Source: Cryptomeria japonica
Lineage: Eukaryota > Streptophyta > Pinopsida > Cupressales > Cupressaceae
Assembly: GCF_030272615.1 (NCBI RefSeq)
Contig: NC_081413.1
Span: 22,200,501 to 22,264,500 of the forward strand
Length of the DNA: 64,000 bases
Direction of reading: 5' to 3'
Part shown: positions 54,519 through 64,000 of the stretch, one piece after another
Layout: each line of letters starts with the position of its first letter
Position numbering within the stretch: position 1 is the stretch's first letter
The notes under the pieces: generated by a model
The model's database searches: none
What the model was told of the DNA's origin: nothing
The model's input: the letters and a program-made list of their open reading frames with translations, nothing else
Position numbers and translations under genes: made by a program

Positions 54519-56744
54519 TATTGGATATTGTTGGCATATGATGAACCGACATGATGATATGATGATAATGTATTTTTTCATTGATGTCAATAAGTGAAAG
54601 TGAATTGGTATGCAGATTGGAAGAGGACGGTGAACCGGTATGAAGATATGTAGTGAACCAGTGTCTGGGTTTCACTAAGTGTGACTACCGGTTTGTAGTC
54701 TCAGCTCTAGAGTTTCCGGTTTGGCAATCCAGCTTGTGCGATACAACTGAAGAGATCCTATGATGAGTTAGCTAAGAGATGTGAATGAGATTGAGGTGCC
54801 ACGTTAGCCTTGTGCACGTGAAGGATTTTCTTGAGGATCTTGCATGAGAAGATCGACTGCATTAAAAGTCTACCTTGGGAATGAACATTCTTCTTGGTGG
54901 TATGAGAAGAGAGCATGATGGGTTACTGATTCCTATATGTAGTGAAGAATGAATGATGCAGATTGCCTTGTGATCTGTTAAAGATTGTATTGCTCTATGC
55001 AAAGTGTTTGGACGATCAAGATTGGACCTCTTGTATTGTAAACCTAAATGCTTAGGGTTTAGGGTTTATGCTACCAACCTAATTGTTGTCTATAAGGTCG
55101 ATGATGTTTATTATTGTTTGTTGTTGACAAATGTTGTGTGTGTATCCGAGTGATGAGATACTTGCTAGACCAATAAGAGGAAAACTATAGAGTGTGATTG
55201 CAGAAGAGAGGAAATGAAAAGGATCTGCCTTGGCATATAGTGTTGTTATCCGATCAAAGTTTTACGTGTTATCTTCTAACCATTTCAACAGTTGGAAAAT
55301 CCCTTTACCATGTAGCTTTAATAGGATTATTGTAAATCCTTTAACTAGATGACTCAAGATCATTGAGTTCTTCAAATCTTCTAGCGAGGTAACCTTTAAG
55401 AGGGTTTCAACCTTTAACAGGATATATATCCATCTCTTAACCAGGTGATCTTTAACAGGATCGGTTTCTAACAAAACTTTATTGTAAAGTCTTTAACCAG
55501 ACTAGGCTCCTAATAGAGAAAGCTTCAAAAGAGTTCAAAACAAGTTTGTGGGTATTCATCCCCACCATTTTTTTTCCCATTTGGGTTTCCACGTGAAAAA
55601 TCTATGCGTCATGAGTTGTGCATTTTTCATGTGATGATTAAGTATTCTATGTTTTAATGATTATGCATGCAGAGCTAATACGTTATGTTATTACTGGTGA
55701 TGTCATGGAAATGGGGACAAGGCAACAACAAAGTTCAATGCTAATAAGTTAGTTTCAACCATAAAAACAAAACAAAGAACTAAAAACCATTCCAAACATA
55801 TCAAAAGAGATTTCAAAAAAGCATGAAAGAAGTTTAACAAAATAAAAGAAAGGAGAAGAGCCTCCCTAGGATGCTTCTATGATGCCTTTTGATGCTTCTC
55901 CCTTGTTTCTCCCCTCTCCAAGTCCCAAATGAGTTTAGCTCTCAGCTTTTAGCACTATCCTTGGATGCCATATGGAGATTCAAGATGGTTGAATATGATA
56001 AACAAATGCTATGCAAGTGTAGATAGTGATGCTATGAAAAAGCTATATGCTAATGCCAGTATAACAACAATACTCCAATGCTTCTTTTTGCTTGAGGAGA
56101 AGGGTTCTATTTATAGAAGAAATGGGGAAATGAAGGGTTAAGATTGAGTAATCTTAACAAGGGTTAGGATTGAAAGATATTCAATCCATGTGAGACTTTC
56201 AACCCAATCCCATGTTGACAAGTGTCACCATGAGGAGGCTTGAGAGGAGAGATAAGGAGCATTAAATGCTTGAGGGGACATGATGGTTACCCTAGTCAAA
56301 GAAATAAATTCTTTGAAGAGACACATGGGTTACATGAGGGTTAAGTTAGGGGTCAAAGTCCTTAACCATGGGTGCAAGTGGAATTAACCATTAATGGTCA
56401 TGTAAGAGTCATAAGTGGTTTGGAAGACTTTAGAGCTTAATTTGTTGAACACACAAAACATTAATTGCTTTTCAAAGACTTTGGAGTCTTTGAGAAGTGA
56501 CTTCAATTTGCTTAAGAATGTGACAATATTTAGGGGATGGATTAGGTTAATTAGGAAGGGTTTAGAAGAATCTAGAAGGGGTTTAGGCATGCAAGTGGAT
56601 TTTGTAGGAAAATGCAAGTGGGAGGAATTTTGGTATTTTCAATTAAAATAAAATCATTTATTTCAATTAAATGGTGTAATTTGCATTTGGATAAATATTC
56701 AAATAAATATTAATTTATTTAAATGAGAAAAAGGAAGATAAAGC

Positions 56745-57110
56745 ATTGAAATGCTTGAAGACTTTGAGGGAAACCATTAAAGACTTGAAGACTTTAAGGG
56801 AAGCAATTAAAGTCTTAAGAAGACTTTAAGGGAAGCCATTAAGTTTGAAGACTTTAAGGGAAACCATTAAAGGCTTAAGAAGACTATATAAGGAAGCCAT
56901 CAAGTTTGAAGACTTTAAAGCCATTATGTTTTGAAGACTTTAAGGGAAACCATTAAAAGTTTGAGAAGACTCTAGAAGGAAGCCATCAAGTTTGAAGACT
57001 TTAAGGGAAACCATCAAAGGCTTAAGAAGACTATAGAAGGAAGCCATCAAGTTTGAAGACTTTAAAGCCATTAAGTTTTGAAGACTTTAAGGGAAACCAT
57101 TAAAGGTTTC
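56745..57110. repeat. GAAGACTTTAAGGGAA repeat array in the solo LTR
   Basis: About twelve imperfect units of roughly 30 bp (GAAGACTTTAAGGGAAACCA then TTAAAGGCTTAA, alternating with GGAAGCCATCAAGTTT). Confidence 0.9.
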
Positions 57111-57580
57111 AAGTGGGTGAGGATAAATATGATTTTAAATAAATAATTTATTTAAAATAGTTGTGCAACTTTCATTTGTAGGAAAATGCAAGTGGATGGA
57201 GGATAAAGGTGATTTAAATAAATGATTTATTTAAAATAGTTGTGCAACTTGCATTTGTAGGAAAATACAAGTGGGTGGAGGATAAAGGTGATTTAAATAA
57301 ATGTTAATTTATTTAAATGTGAGAGGTGGGATTTTGGGGGAATTTAAATAAATATTAATTTATTTAAATGTGAGAGAAGATTTAATTAAATAAATATGAT
57401 TTATTTATTTAATTAATGGTTTGAATTTGGTTAAGTGAATTAAATCAAATAAATTGAATAATTTATTTAATTAATAGGAGAAGAGGGTTAAGATGAATTA
57501 ATTAAATATTAATTTAATTAATTATTGATTGATGGTTAAATAATCAAATAAATACTAAATATTCATTTAATTAAGTGGAT
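57111..57580. repeat. About 75-bp repeats and AAATAAAT/ATTTATTT palindromes
   Basis: Three units containing GTGGAGGATAAAGGTGATTT, then AATAGTTGTGCAACTTGCATTTGTAGGAAAA. These are followed by short inverted AT words (AAATAAATATTAATTTATTT) up to the LTR end. Confidence 0.8.
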
Positions 57581-57857
57581 AGATTTATGTGACTACAACT
57601 GGTATACTAGATGCATATGTTTATGGGTGAAGTTGTTATCAAGTATTGAATGTATTTGAATTGATCAGACTTATCAGTTTATGTTGTTGGAAGTCTTACT
57701 GTGTTTAACCAGTATTGCCATTGTTAAGTTCAGTGATGAAGACAACCGGTTGGTATTGTTTTAACTTGATAAGTTGTTGAGAAAGCTTTTGTCTATACTG
57801 ATTCACCCCCCTCTCTCAGTACCGATTAGGGTATTTGTTGTTCATCATTATTCATTA

Positions 57858-58037
57858 GAAAAAACCTCATTGGCTCATCAGAACCAACATTGCAATGTTA
57901 CCCCAAGGTTTATGCACAAAGATGGTGGTCAAAAAAGAGGACACCACCTAAAAAAAACTTGGAAAAACAAGCAGCATGTACACGGTTTTAAAATTTCAAA
58001 TTCCCGCATACGCGCTTAGGTTTGTTCTTCCGGAGCC
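57858..58037. other. Left flank of the multi-exon locus
   Basis: No ORF. First CpG-rich words (GCATACGCGC) appear near 58007. Confidence 0.4.
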
Positions 58038-58153
58038 TGTAAAAGGTAGCGCGTACGCATTTCTTTTAGGAAAATGAGTGTGTACACGGTACTCCTAGGA
58101 AAATGAGCGCGTACGCGCTGCTTATAGGAAAATGAGCACGTACGCGCTAATAA
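58038..58153. promoter_or_regulatory. Four 29-bp repeats with a GCGCGTACGCGC palindrome, upstream of a gene model
   Basis: Units start near 58038, 58067, 58096 and 58125 and share TAGGAAAATGAGCGCGTACG. The core of unit 3 is a perfect 14-bp palindrome AGCGCGTACGCGCT (58106-58119). Two of the other units have one or two C-to-T or G-to-A changes. Position 150-270 bp before the ATG suggests protein-binding sites, but that is inference. Confidence 0.6.
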
Positions 58154-58305
58154 TCCAAATAAAACCGTGTATGCGGTGCCTTGTAAAAAAAAGTTTTTAA
58201 AAAAAAACTAGGTCTCATTTACGCGTAAATTGCGGTTTTAACTTCATTTTTTCCCCATTTTCTCACCTAAACCACAAACGGGGTGCTAGATTTGTCTTCC
58301 AGGCT

Positions 58306-60919
58306 ATGGATCAAGGTTAGTTTTTGTTTATTTTTGTCTTTCTTTTCAATTTGTGCAATTTGTTTTACATTTTGAATTTAATTTCATTAATTTTGATTAG
58401 GTTTTTTCATTTTTTGTTTCAAAAACTAGATTCTTCTAATCCAAAATAAGAACAACCAAATGCACCTCCTAAAAACCCACAAGAACAACCAAATGCACCT
58501 CCTGAAAACACATAAGAACGACCCCCAATTCCTCCTTTTGACCACACAACCGAAACACATGAAGAATTAATTAATCAGTTAGGACAAAATACGTCTAAAA
58601 TCAATAGATTGATTGTAAAATTAAAAACTTCTAAACTTGACCATCATCAATCCCTCACCACTAGCCTAGAAACATTAGCTACTAGTGCCATAGCTATTTC
58701 CATAGAAATTACCAAATGTGGAAGCTTTAGGGATAGATGTTGTCAATTCTATGCCAATGGGCTATCATACGATGGAGTAAAAAACTAAAATATTTCTAAA
58801 CAACAAATATGTGCCCTTTTTGTTGATCCTAAATCTGGTCAGTCATTAACTCTTAATGCAAAGAGGTTTCCCATACATTGGTGTACCAATGCGCAGATGA
58901 AGAATCATTTTAGGCAGAGGTGGTGGATGGTCTTTGATGATCCACCTTGTAATAATTATGAGGAGCCATTATATTTTTTGAGAAAAATATATTGTGAGTT
59001 TATGCTCAATGTCTGGCCAAACTATTTTGACATGAGAGAGTTTCATGTTAGATGTGGTGGCTCTACCCAAGATAGACTTGGAGCCCGTAGGCGATTAGCC
59101 ACAGAGAGTCACCGCCCCCTAGCACCCAAACCCAAGGTGCATCAGGCTGTCCCATTAGAGCTGAAAGAGTCGATGGAGCTATAGACTCTTCAGGCAGCCA
59201 CAACATTGACTGGTGCCATCATCCAGCATGGGACGTCATTAGCACACCCTACTCTATTGGATGATGAACCGTTAGAGGGTGATAGAGAGCCCATCGAGCA
59301 TATGTGTTTCAGTTGCTCTGGGATATGCTCGGGGATAGATGATGCAGTCAGTGCAGATGGATACTCATATCATCTGTGCATGATTTGTGGTTGTAGATGT
59401 CAGGTTCACACCATTGAGGATGTCATGCTAATAGATGAGTTGATGGACATGGTGTTTACCCATGAGCCATAGACACAGGTGTGTTGATTTTAATTCATAA
59501 CATTTTATTTATGAGTCACTTTAAATTTGTCATTACATAAATGAACTTTCATTTATACATGGATTTAAATTGAGACAAATAATATGCATTTTAGGATGCA
59601 GCAGCGGTATCCCATACACCTCCCCCAGTTACCATAGCTGCAACTTCGATGTCTAAGGTATAAATTTTGCAACATGTTAAAATAGAATAGTACACTTTGA
59701 ATTCAAAAAAATACAAGATATACTAACTATCTTTAATGTTTGGTCCAATTTCTAGTTTGTAGATGTTGACAGGAGACGAAATGTCCCAGATTGATGACAT
59801 CACGCTCTCAGCGATCGATTTTGGCCTACAAGGCTATACAGTATCATATTTTGTACAACTCTTTTTATGTATTGTTTTGATGGAATATGCAAGTTATTTC
59901 ATTTTAGATTTTTAAAATTATGTTTAATTTATTATCTGTACTAATATCTCATGTTAATTTTGTGTTTTTAGGGTACCCCCTCCATGTCTAGGGCTCGTTC
60001 TAAGAAAAAGAATTCGTCGAAGATGCCAAAACATGTGAAGAAGGTAATTGAACACATTTTTAGTTGTAAAATTGTTTGAAAATGTTTAAATCAAGTATTA
60101 GTTGGGGTTTGTAGATTGATTAGTGTTTTTTGTCGATTTTACATGTACAGCGACCATTGAGCTTTGTGGATATGTTGAATGCACCTGATTTGCCCATAGA
60201 TCAAGAGAGGGCGGAGCTATGTATCTTTACTTTATTTTCTTGATTTCATGATTATATGCACGCGGACATGTGAACTTGTGATATATTATAATCTTATAAT
60301 TTTTTCATACAAGAAATATCCATACTTATTTCGTCAATGGTGAACCCTCCTCCTTGCACTGGAGAAGCATCCCAGGATCCGATACACTTCTATTTGATAT
60401 GTTAAATTAATTTTTTTGAACCTTCAATACTTATCATTATATTAATTATATTTAATCTTTGTACATTTTTTGTATAGGTAATAGCAATGGTTTCTACATC
60501 GATGGTGAGCCATCCTCAGTCCATTGGAGAAGCATCTCAAGCACAGGTATGTCATTGTTCTCTATATTATAGCTTTGAAGTGTTTTTGATATATTTATGT
60601 TAGTACATTGTATTAATTGTAGATTTAATCTACAATAGACTCCTTTGCAGTACAACCATAACATGGATCCATTTAAGAATGTCTTCAAGAAAACTCCTAA
60701 GAGTGACAAGGAGAGGAGAGCGAAGACATTAGCTCCTAGATCAGCCGATGAGGTAATATACATTTCAATTGCAAAGGAATGCATAGTTATGTTGTTAGTT
60801 GGGAACTATTTTCTACAAAATAATTCTAACTTGGCTTTTGAATTGTGGTTTTGCAGCCATCTACAGAGCCCCGTACTGCGCTAGAGAAGCTTGATTTTGA
60901 TGATCCACCACAAGTTTAG
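58306..60919 (+). pseudogene. Unrecognised ten-exon gene model with five in-frame stops
   Basis: Exons: 58306-58315, 58430-59478, 59595-59657, 59763-59840, 59972-60043, 60151-60220, 60314-60375, 60478-60546, 60651-60752 and 60857-60919 (TAG), about 546 codons. Introns are GT-AG except the donor after exon 7 (GA). All junctions keep the frame; most are phase 0. Exon 2 is Pro/Gln-rich (EQPNAPP repeats), then helical, then has an aromatic block (NHFRQRWWMVFDDPPCNNYE, then YFLRKIYCEFMLNVWPNYFD). A Cys-rich segment follows (HMCFSCSGICSG, then YSYHLCMICGCRCQVH), a possible metal site. Exon 5 is basic (RARSKKKNSSKMPKHVKK). Stops near 58447, 58516, 58786, 59182 and 59470, mostly where Gln would fit, and TAA at the exon 6/7 junction. 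Family unknown; host or transposon. Confidence 0.55.
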
Positions 60920-61126
60920 GATCATATAGTGTTAGTTTTGGTCATAGAATGACCAATACATGTAAATATATTCTACATTTTTATTGTATATCAATTTGGA
61001 CATGGCATATGCCACAGTTTTGTAATACTTGTATTGACTTGGCAGACATGGCTTTTTTTATATATATAAATATCGATATTCGATCCAATAAATGTGTAAT
61101 GAGTTCATTATTTTGTATACATTGTA
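60920..61126. other. 3' flank of the gene model
   Basis: Includes AATAAA at about 61086 and 61154, candidate polyadenylation signals for the plus-strand model. Confidence 0.35.
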
Positions 61127-61386
61127 TGTTGTGGTTGTTCTTTTATAAATTTAAATAAATATTTGCATATGTAATCAACAATATGAATATAAACAACAGA
61201 AATATATGATATAAAACATTGCAATCGTGGAATATGATTTGATAAAATTTATAAAATGTTGAATTAACCCTACAAAACTCCTTGTATTCAATTAATTATT
61301 GTGTATTCCCTATATTTGGTGGCTGCCCTTTTATAAATTTAAATGAATATTTGCATATGTAATTAACAATATGAATATAAACAACA
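61127..61386. repeat. Direct repeat of about 70 bp, 191 bp apart
   Basis: 61127-61198 and 61318-61386 share CTTTTATAAATTTAAAT, then ATATTTGCATATGTAAT and CAATATGAATATAAACAACA. The second copy abuts the satellite array. Confidence 0.85.
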
Positions 61387-61430
61387 ATGTGTTTGGTGTG
61401 AGAGCACCCTCATGCTCGTAATGGTCAAAT

Positions 61431-63290
61431 TTTGTTCATTGTGTGCACAAACCAATGTCGTAAGCATGTTCGGATGGGCAGGTTTACGCTAGGCATGCCC
61501 CTATCATGCATCCCAAAGCACTAGAACGTCGAGAGTCATACCCTACCGGTGCGATCTCTCAAGTGTCCTGAGTCCAAAAAATTGTCAAAATTTGATGGAC
61601 TGTTTCTTCCAATCCATGACACATACGGTTGATAATTTTGATCTCGTGGGGTCGTGTGAGGCTCCTCTATAATGGCCTATCTTATTTTTTGATGAATCGG
61701 AGCCATTTCCAATTAGTAGCATTTTTTCACTTGCTCCAAAAACTATTAGTTGCTTGCAAGGAAAAGTTGCAAGATTGGCTAGAATTGATTCTATTTGTCA
61801 TGTGCACAAACTGACATTGCGAATGCATTTGGGTGGGCAGGTTTATGCTAGGCATGCCCCTATTGTGCATCCCAAAGTACCAGAACGTCAAGAGGCATAC
61901 CCTACCAGTGCGATCTCTCAAGTGCCGTGAGTCCAAAAAATTGTCAAAATTTGATGGACTATTTCTTCCAATCCACGACACATACGGTCAATCTGTTTGA
62001 TCTTGTTGGTTCATGTGAGGCTCCTCTACAATGGCCTATCTCAGTTTTCAATGACTCGGAGCCATTTTCAATTAGTAGCATTTCTTTGCCTACTCCAAAA
62101 ACCGTCGGTTGCTTGCAAGGAAAAGTTGCAAGATTGGCTAGAATTGATTATGTTCATTGTGTGCACAAACCGACATCGCGAACATGTCCAAGTGGGTAGG
62201 TTTACACTAGGCATGCCCCTGTTGTGCATCCCAAAGCACCAGAACGTCAAGAGTCATACCCTGTCGGTGCGATCTTTCAAGTGCCCTAAGTCCAAAAAAT
62301 TGTCAAAATTTAATGGACTGTTTCTTCCAATCCACGACACATACGGTCAATCTATTTGATCTCGTGGGGTTGCATGAGGCTCCTCTACAATTTCCTATCT
62401 TGGTTTTGGACCACTTGGAGCCATTTTCAATTAGTAGCATTTTTTTGCTTGCTGCAAAAACCGTCAGTTGCTTGGAAGGAAAAGTTGCAAGATTGACTAG
62501 AATTGATTTGGTACGTCCTATGCACAAAATGATGTCCCGAGCATGTTCGAGTGACCAGATTTATGCTAGGCATGCCCCTTTCATGCATTCCAAAGCACCA
62601 GAACGTCGAGAGTCATACCCTACCGGTGCGATCTCTCGAGTGCCTTTAGTCCAAAAAATTGTCAAAATTTGACGAACTATTTCTTCCAATCCATGACACA
62701 TACGGTCGATCTATTTGATCTCATGGTGTTGTGTGAGGCTCTTCTACAATGCCCTATCTCAGTTTTCAACGACTCAAAGCCATTTTCAATTAGTAGCATT
62801 TTTTTGCCTGCTCCAAAAACCGTCAGTTGCTTGCATGGAAAAGTTGCAAGATTGGCTAGAATTGATTCGGTTTGTCATATGCACAAAATGATGTCATGAG
62901 CGCATTTGGATGGGTAGGTTTATGCTAGGCATTCCCCTTTCATGCATCCCAAAGCACCAAAACGTCGAGAGTCATACCCTACCGGTGCGATCTCTTAAGT
63001 GCCCTGAGTCCAAAAAATTGTCAAAATTTGATGAACTATTTCTTCCAATCCACGACACATACGGTCAATCTGTTTGATTTCATGGGGTTGAGTGATGCTC
63101 CTCTACAATGGCCTATCTCTATTTTTGACGACTCCGAGCCATTTTCAATTAGTAGCATTTTTTTTGCCTGTTCCAAAAACTGTCAGTTGCTTGCAAGGAA
63201 AAGTTGCAAGATTGGCTAGAATTGATTCGGTTCATCGTATGCACAAACCAACATCACGAGATTCTTTGGATGGGTAGTTTTATGCTAACT
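61431..63290. repeat. 359-bp satellite-like tandem array, about 5.2 copies
   Basis: The landmark AGGCATGCCCC starts at 61491, 61850, 62209, 62568 and 62927, each 359 bp apart; a decayed sixth is at 63287. Units share GTCCAAAAAATTGTCAAAAT, CTTCCAATCCACGACACATA and GAAAAGTTGCAAGATTGGCT. Differences are scattered substitutions, mostly C/T. Overlapping ORFs on both strands arise from the repeat; 359 is not a multiple of three, so no frame persists. Confidence 0.95.
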
Positions 63291-63599
63291 TCAAGGGTCA
63301 TACACTAACGATGCAATGTAGAAGTTGCTTGACAATTGTTTTGACAACAATGACAATTTTTGCTCAAATTGTATCTAGTCTCAATCTATGACCCCTATGA
63401 CCCGATAATGACTCAAATAATTATCCATGATTATACAAGAATCAAGAATGCTCATGATTGACCAGGGACACATCACATATACTCAAAACATAGTCATAAA
63501 ACATTGACACACAAAATAGTCACATATTATTCAAAAATTTGCCTTTAAATATGGTCAAATCAGCTCTTGGCTATTTGATTATATACAAAATTGTCTTAC
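63291..63599. other. Spacer after the satellite
   Basis: No recognisable feature. Confidence 0.4.
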
Positions 63600-63870
63600 A
63601 AATCATCTCATGGGCTTTTATACAAAATTTGGCATTACAATATGTGCGATTCAGCTCATCTCCATTTTAATATACAAATCATCTCATGGGCTTTTATACA
63701 AAATTTGGTATTACAATATGTATGATTCAGCTCATCGCCATTTTAATATACAAAATTTGGCATGTACATATGTACAAATTAGCTCATTGCCTCTTAAATA
63801 TACAAAATTATGCCCCTAAACATGTAAAAATCAGCTCATGGGCATTTATATATACAAAAAATGAATATAG
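63600..63870. repeat. 76-bp tandem repeat with shorter sub-repeats
   Basis: Two near-identical 76-bp units (from 63601 and 63677; ATCTCATGGGCTTTTATACA). Two shorter degraded units follow with CAGCTCAT and ATATACAAAATT. Confidence 0.85.
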
Positions 63871-64000
63871 AACAATTCGTCGATGATTTATACAAAAATC
63901 TCAAAATCATTCTACTCTGAACCGTAGAATCAATCAAGTGAGCCTTTAGGATCGACTCTAACCCGTATTGTGTCAAGTATTGCCTCATGGTCAGATTCAC
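63871..64000. other. Window end, nothing recognised
   Basis: No ORF or repeat supported. Confidence 0.4.

Larger units (their letters stand above)
55698..57597. mobile_element. Solo LTR, 1.9 kb, TSD ACTGG
   Basis: Starts TGATGTCATGG and ends GTGACTACA. Flanks are ACTGG (55693-55697) and ACTGG (57598-57602). The empty site exists in the 5' LTR near 43037 as ATTACTGGTATACC. No internal coding sequence, so a recombined solo LTR or a terminal-repeat-only element. The longest ORF (56415-56651) shows no domain. Confidence 0.9.
41919..57857 (+). mobile_element. Ty1/copia retrotransposon, outer element of a three-level nest (copia element 3)
   Basis: LTRs at 41919-43294 and 54519-57857, decayed tRNA-Met PBS at 43297-43308, gag-pro-int-RT-RNase H 43366-47469, PPT 54507-54518. 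Removing the two later insertions (47512-54227 and 55698-57597, each with one target duplication) leaves about 7.3 kb. The 5' LTR starts TGTTGGATATTG; the 3' copy starts TATTGGATATTG (G to A). The flanks show no clear target duplication. Confidence 0.9.
54519..57857 (+). repeat. 3' LTR of copia element 3, interrupted by a solo LTR
   Basis: Matches 41919-43294 on both sides of 55698-57597. It also has a short internal duplication around 55395-55480 (CTTTAACAGG/CTTTAACCAGG words) not present in the 5' copy. Confidence 0.9.

Noticed and set aside
41919-57857. Target duplication for the outer copia element
   Set aside because: Compared 5-bp flanks (TTGCG versus GAAAA or TTAGA for alternative ends); no match, so none is claimed.
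61629-63277. Several ORFs on both strands with similar proteins (FFQSTTHTVNLFDL type)
   Set aside because: They are copies of the 359-bp tandem unit read in shifting frames. No start, frame or codon signal persists from unit to unit.
63600-63870. Possible CRISPR-like regular repeats
   Set aside because: Direct tandem repeats without spacers in a plant genome; no Cas genes.

Overview
This is nuclear DNA from a seed plant with a large, repeat-choked genome. I think a gymnosperm, probably a conifer, is most likely. The reasons are nested old LTR retrotransposons, AT-rich gene-poor spacers, decayed plant host genes (PPR, sulfate transporter) and copia LTRs with long C-runs. I cannot name the species. 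No intact host gene, tRNA, rRNA or CRISPR array is visible. Almost every coding stretch carries in-frame stops or frameshifts.

Layout. 1-1.16 kb: unrecognised decayed ORF. 1.4-5.3 kb: two truncated copia-like elements with outward-facing 3' ends, and a G-patch/zinc-knuckle fragment between them. 6.78-11.89 kb: a complete old copia element on the minus strand, with both LTRs, PBS, PPT and a near-perfect 5-bp target duplication. 14.2-17.4 kb: PPR and sulfate-transporter pseudogenes. 17.4-20.9 kb: low-complexity and microsatellite-like repeats. 20.9-23.5 kb: a decayed pogo/CENP-B-type DNA transposase (minus). 25-27.7 kb: tandem repeats, an unrecognised Gly-rich ORF and an LTR relic. 28.4-29.3 kb: LINE ORF1 relic. 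29.5-41.2 kb: a Ty3/gypsy chromovirus (minus) whose left LTR is split by about 4.4 kb of another LTR element.

41.9-57.86 kb is a three-level nest. A plus-strand copia element (41919-57857) contains, in its 3' untranslated part, a minus-strand LTR element (47512-54227, TSD AAATC). That inner element has no pol and encodes a coiled-coil/zinc-knuckle protein plus a second large unrecognised protein. The copia 3' LTR was hit separately by a 1.9-kb solo LTR (55698-57597, TSD ACTGG). The inner element and its host share PBS type and an almost identical PPT/LTR junction, so the inner one looks like a non-autonomous partner moved by that copia family.

58.0-60.9 kb holds the least explained locus. 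It is a plus-strand gene model of about ten exons (one 1-kb exon, then short mostly phase-0 exons), preceded by 29-bp repeats carrying a CpG-rich palindrome. It encodes a protein I do not recognise, with a Cys-rich possible metal site. 61.4-63.3 kb is a tandem array with an exact 359-bp period, and 63.6-63.9 kb a shorter tandem repeat.
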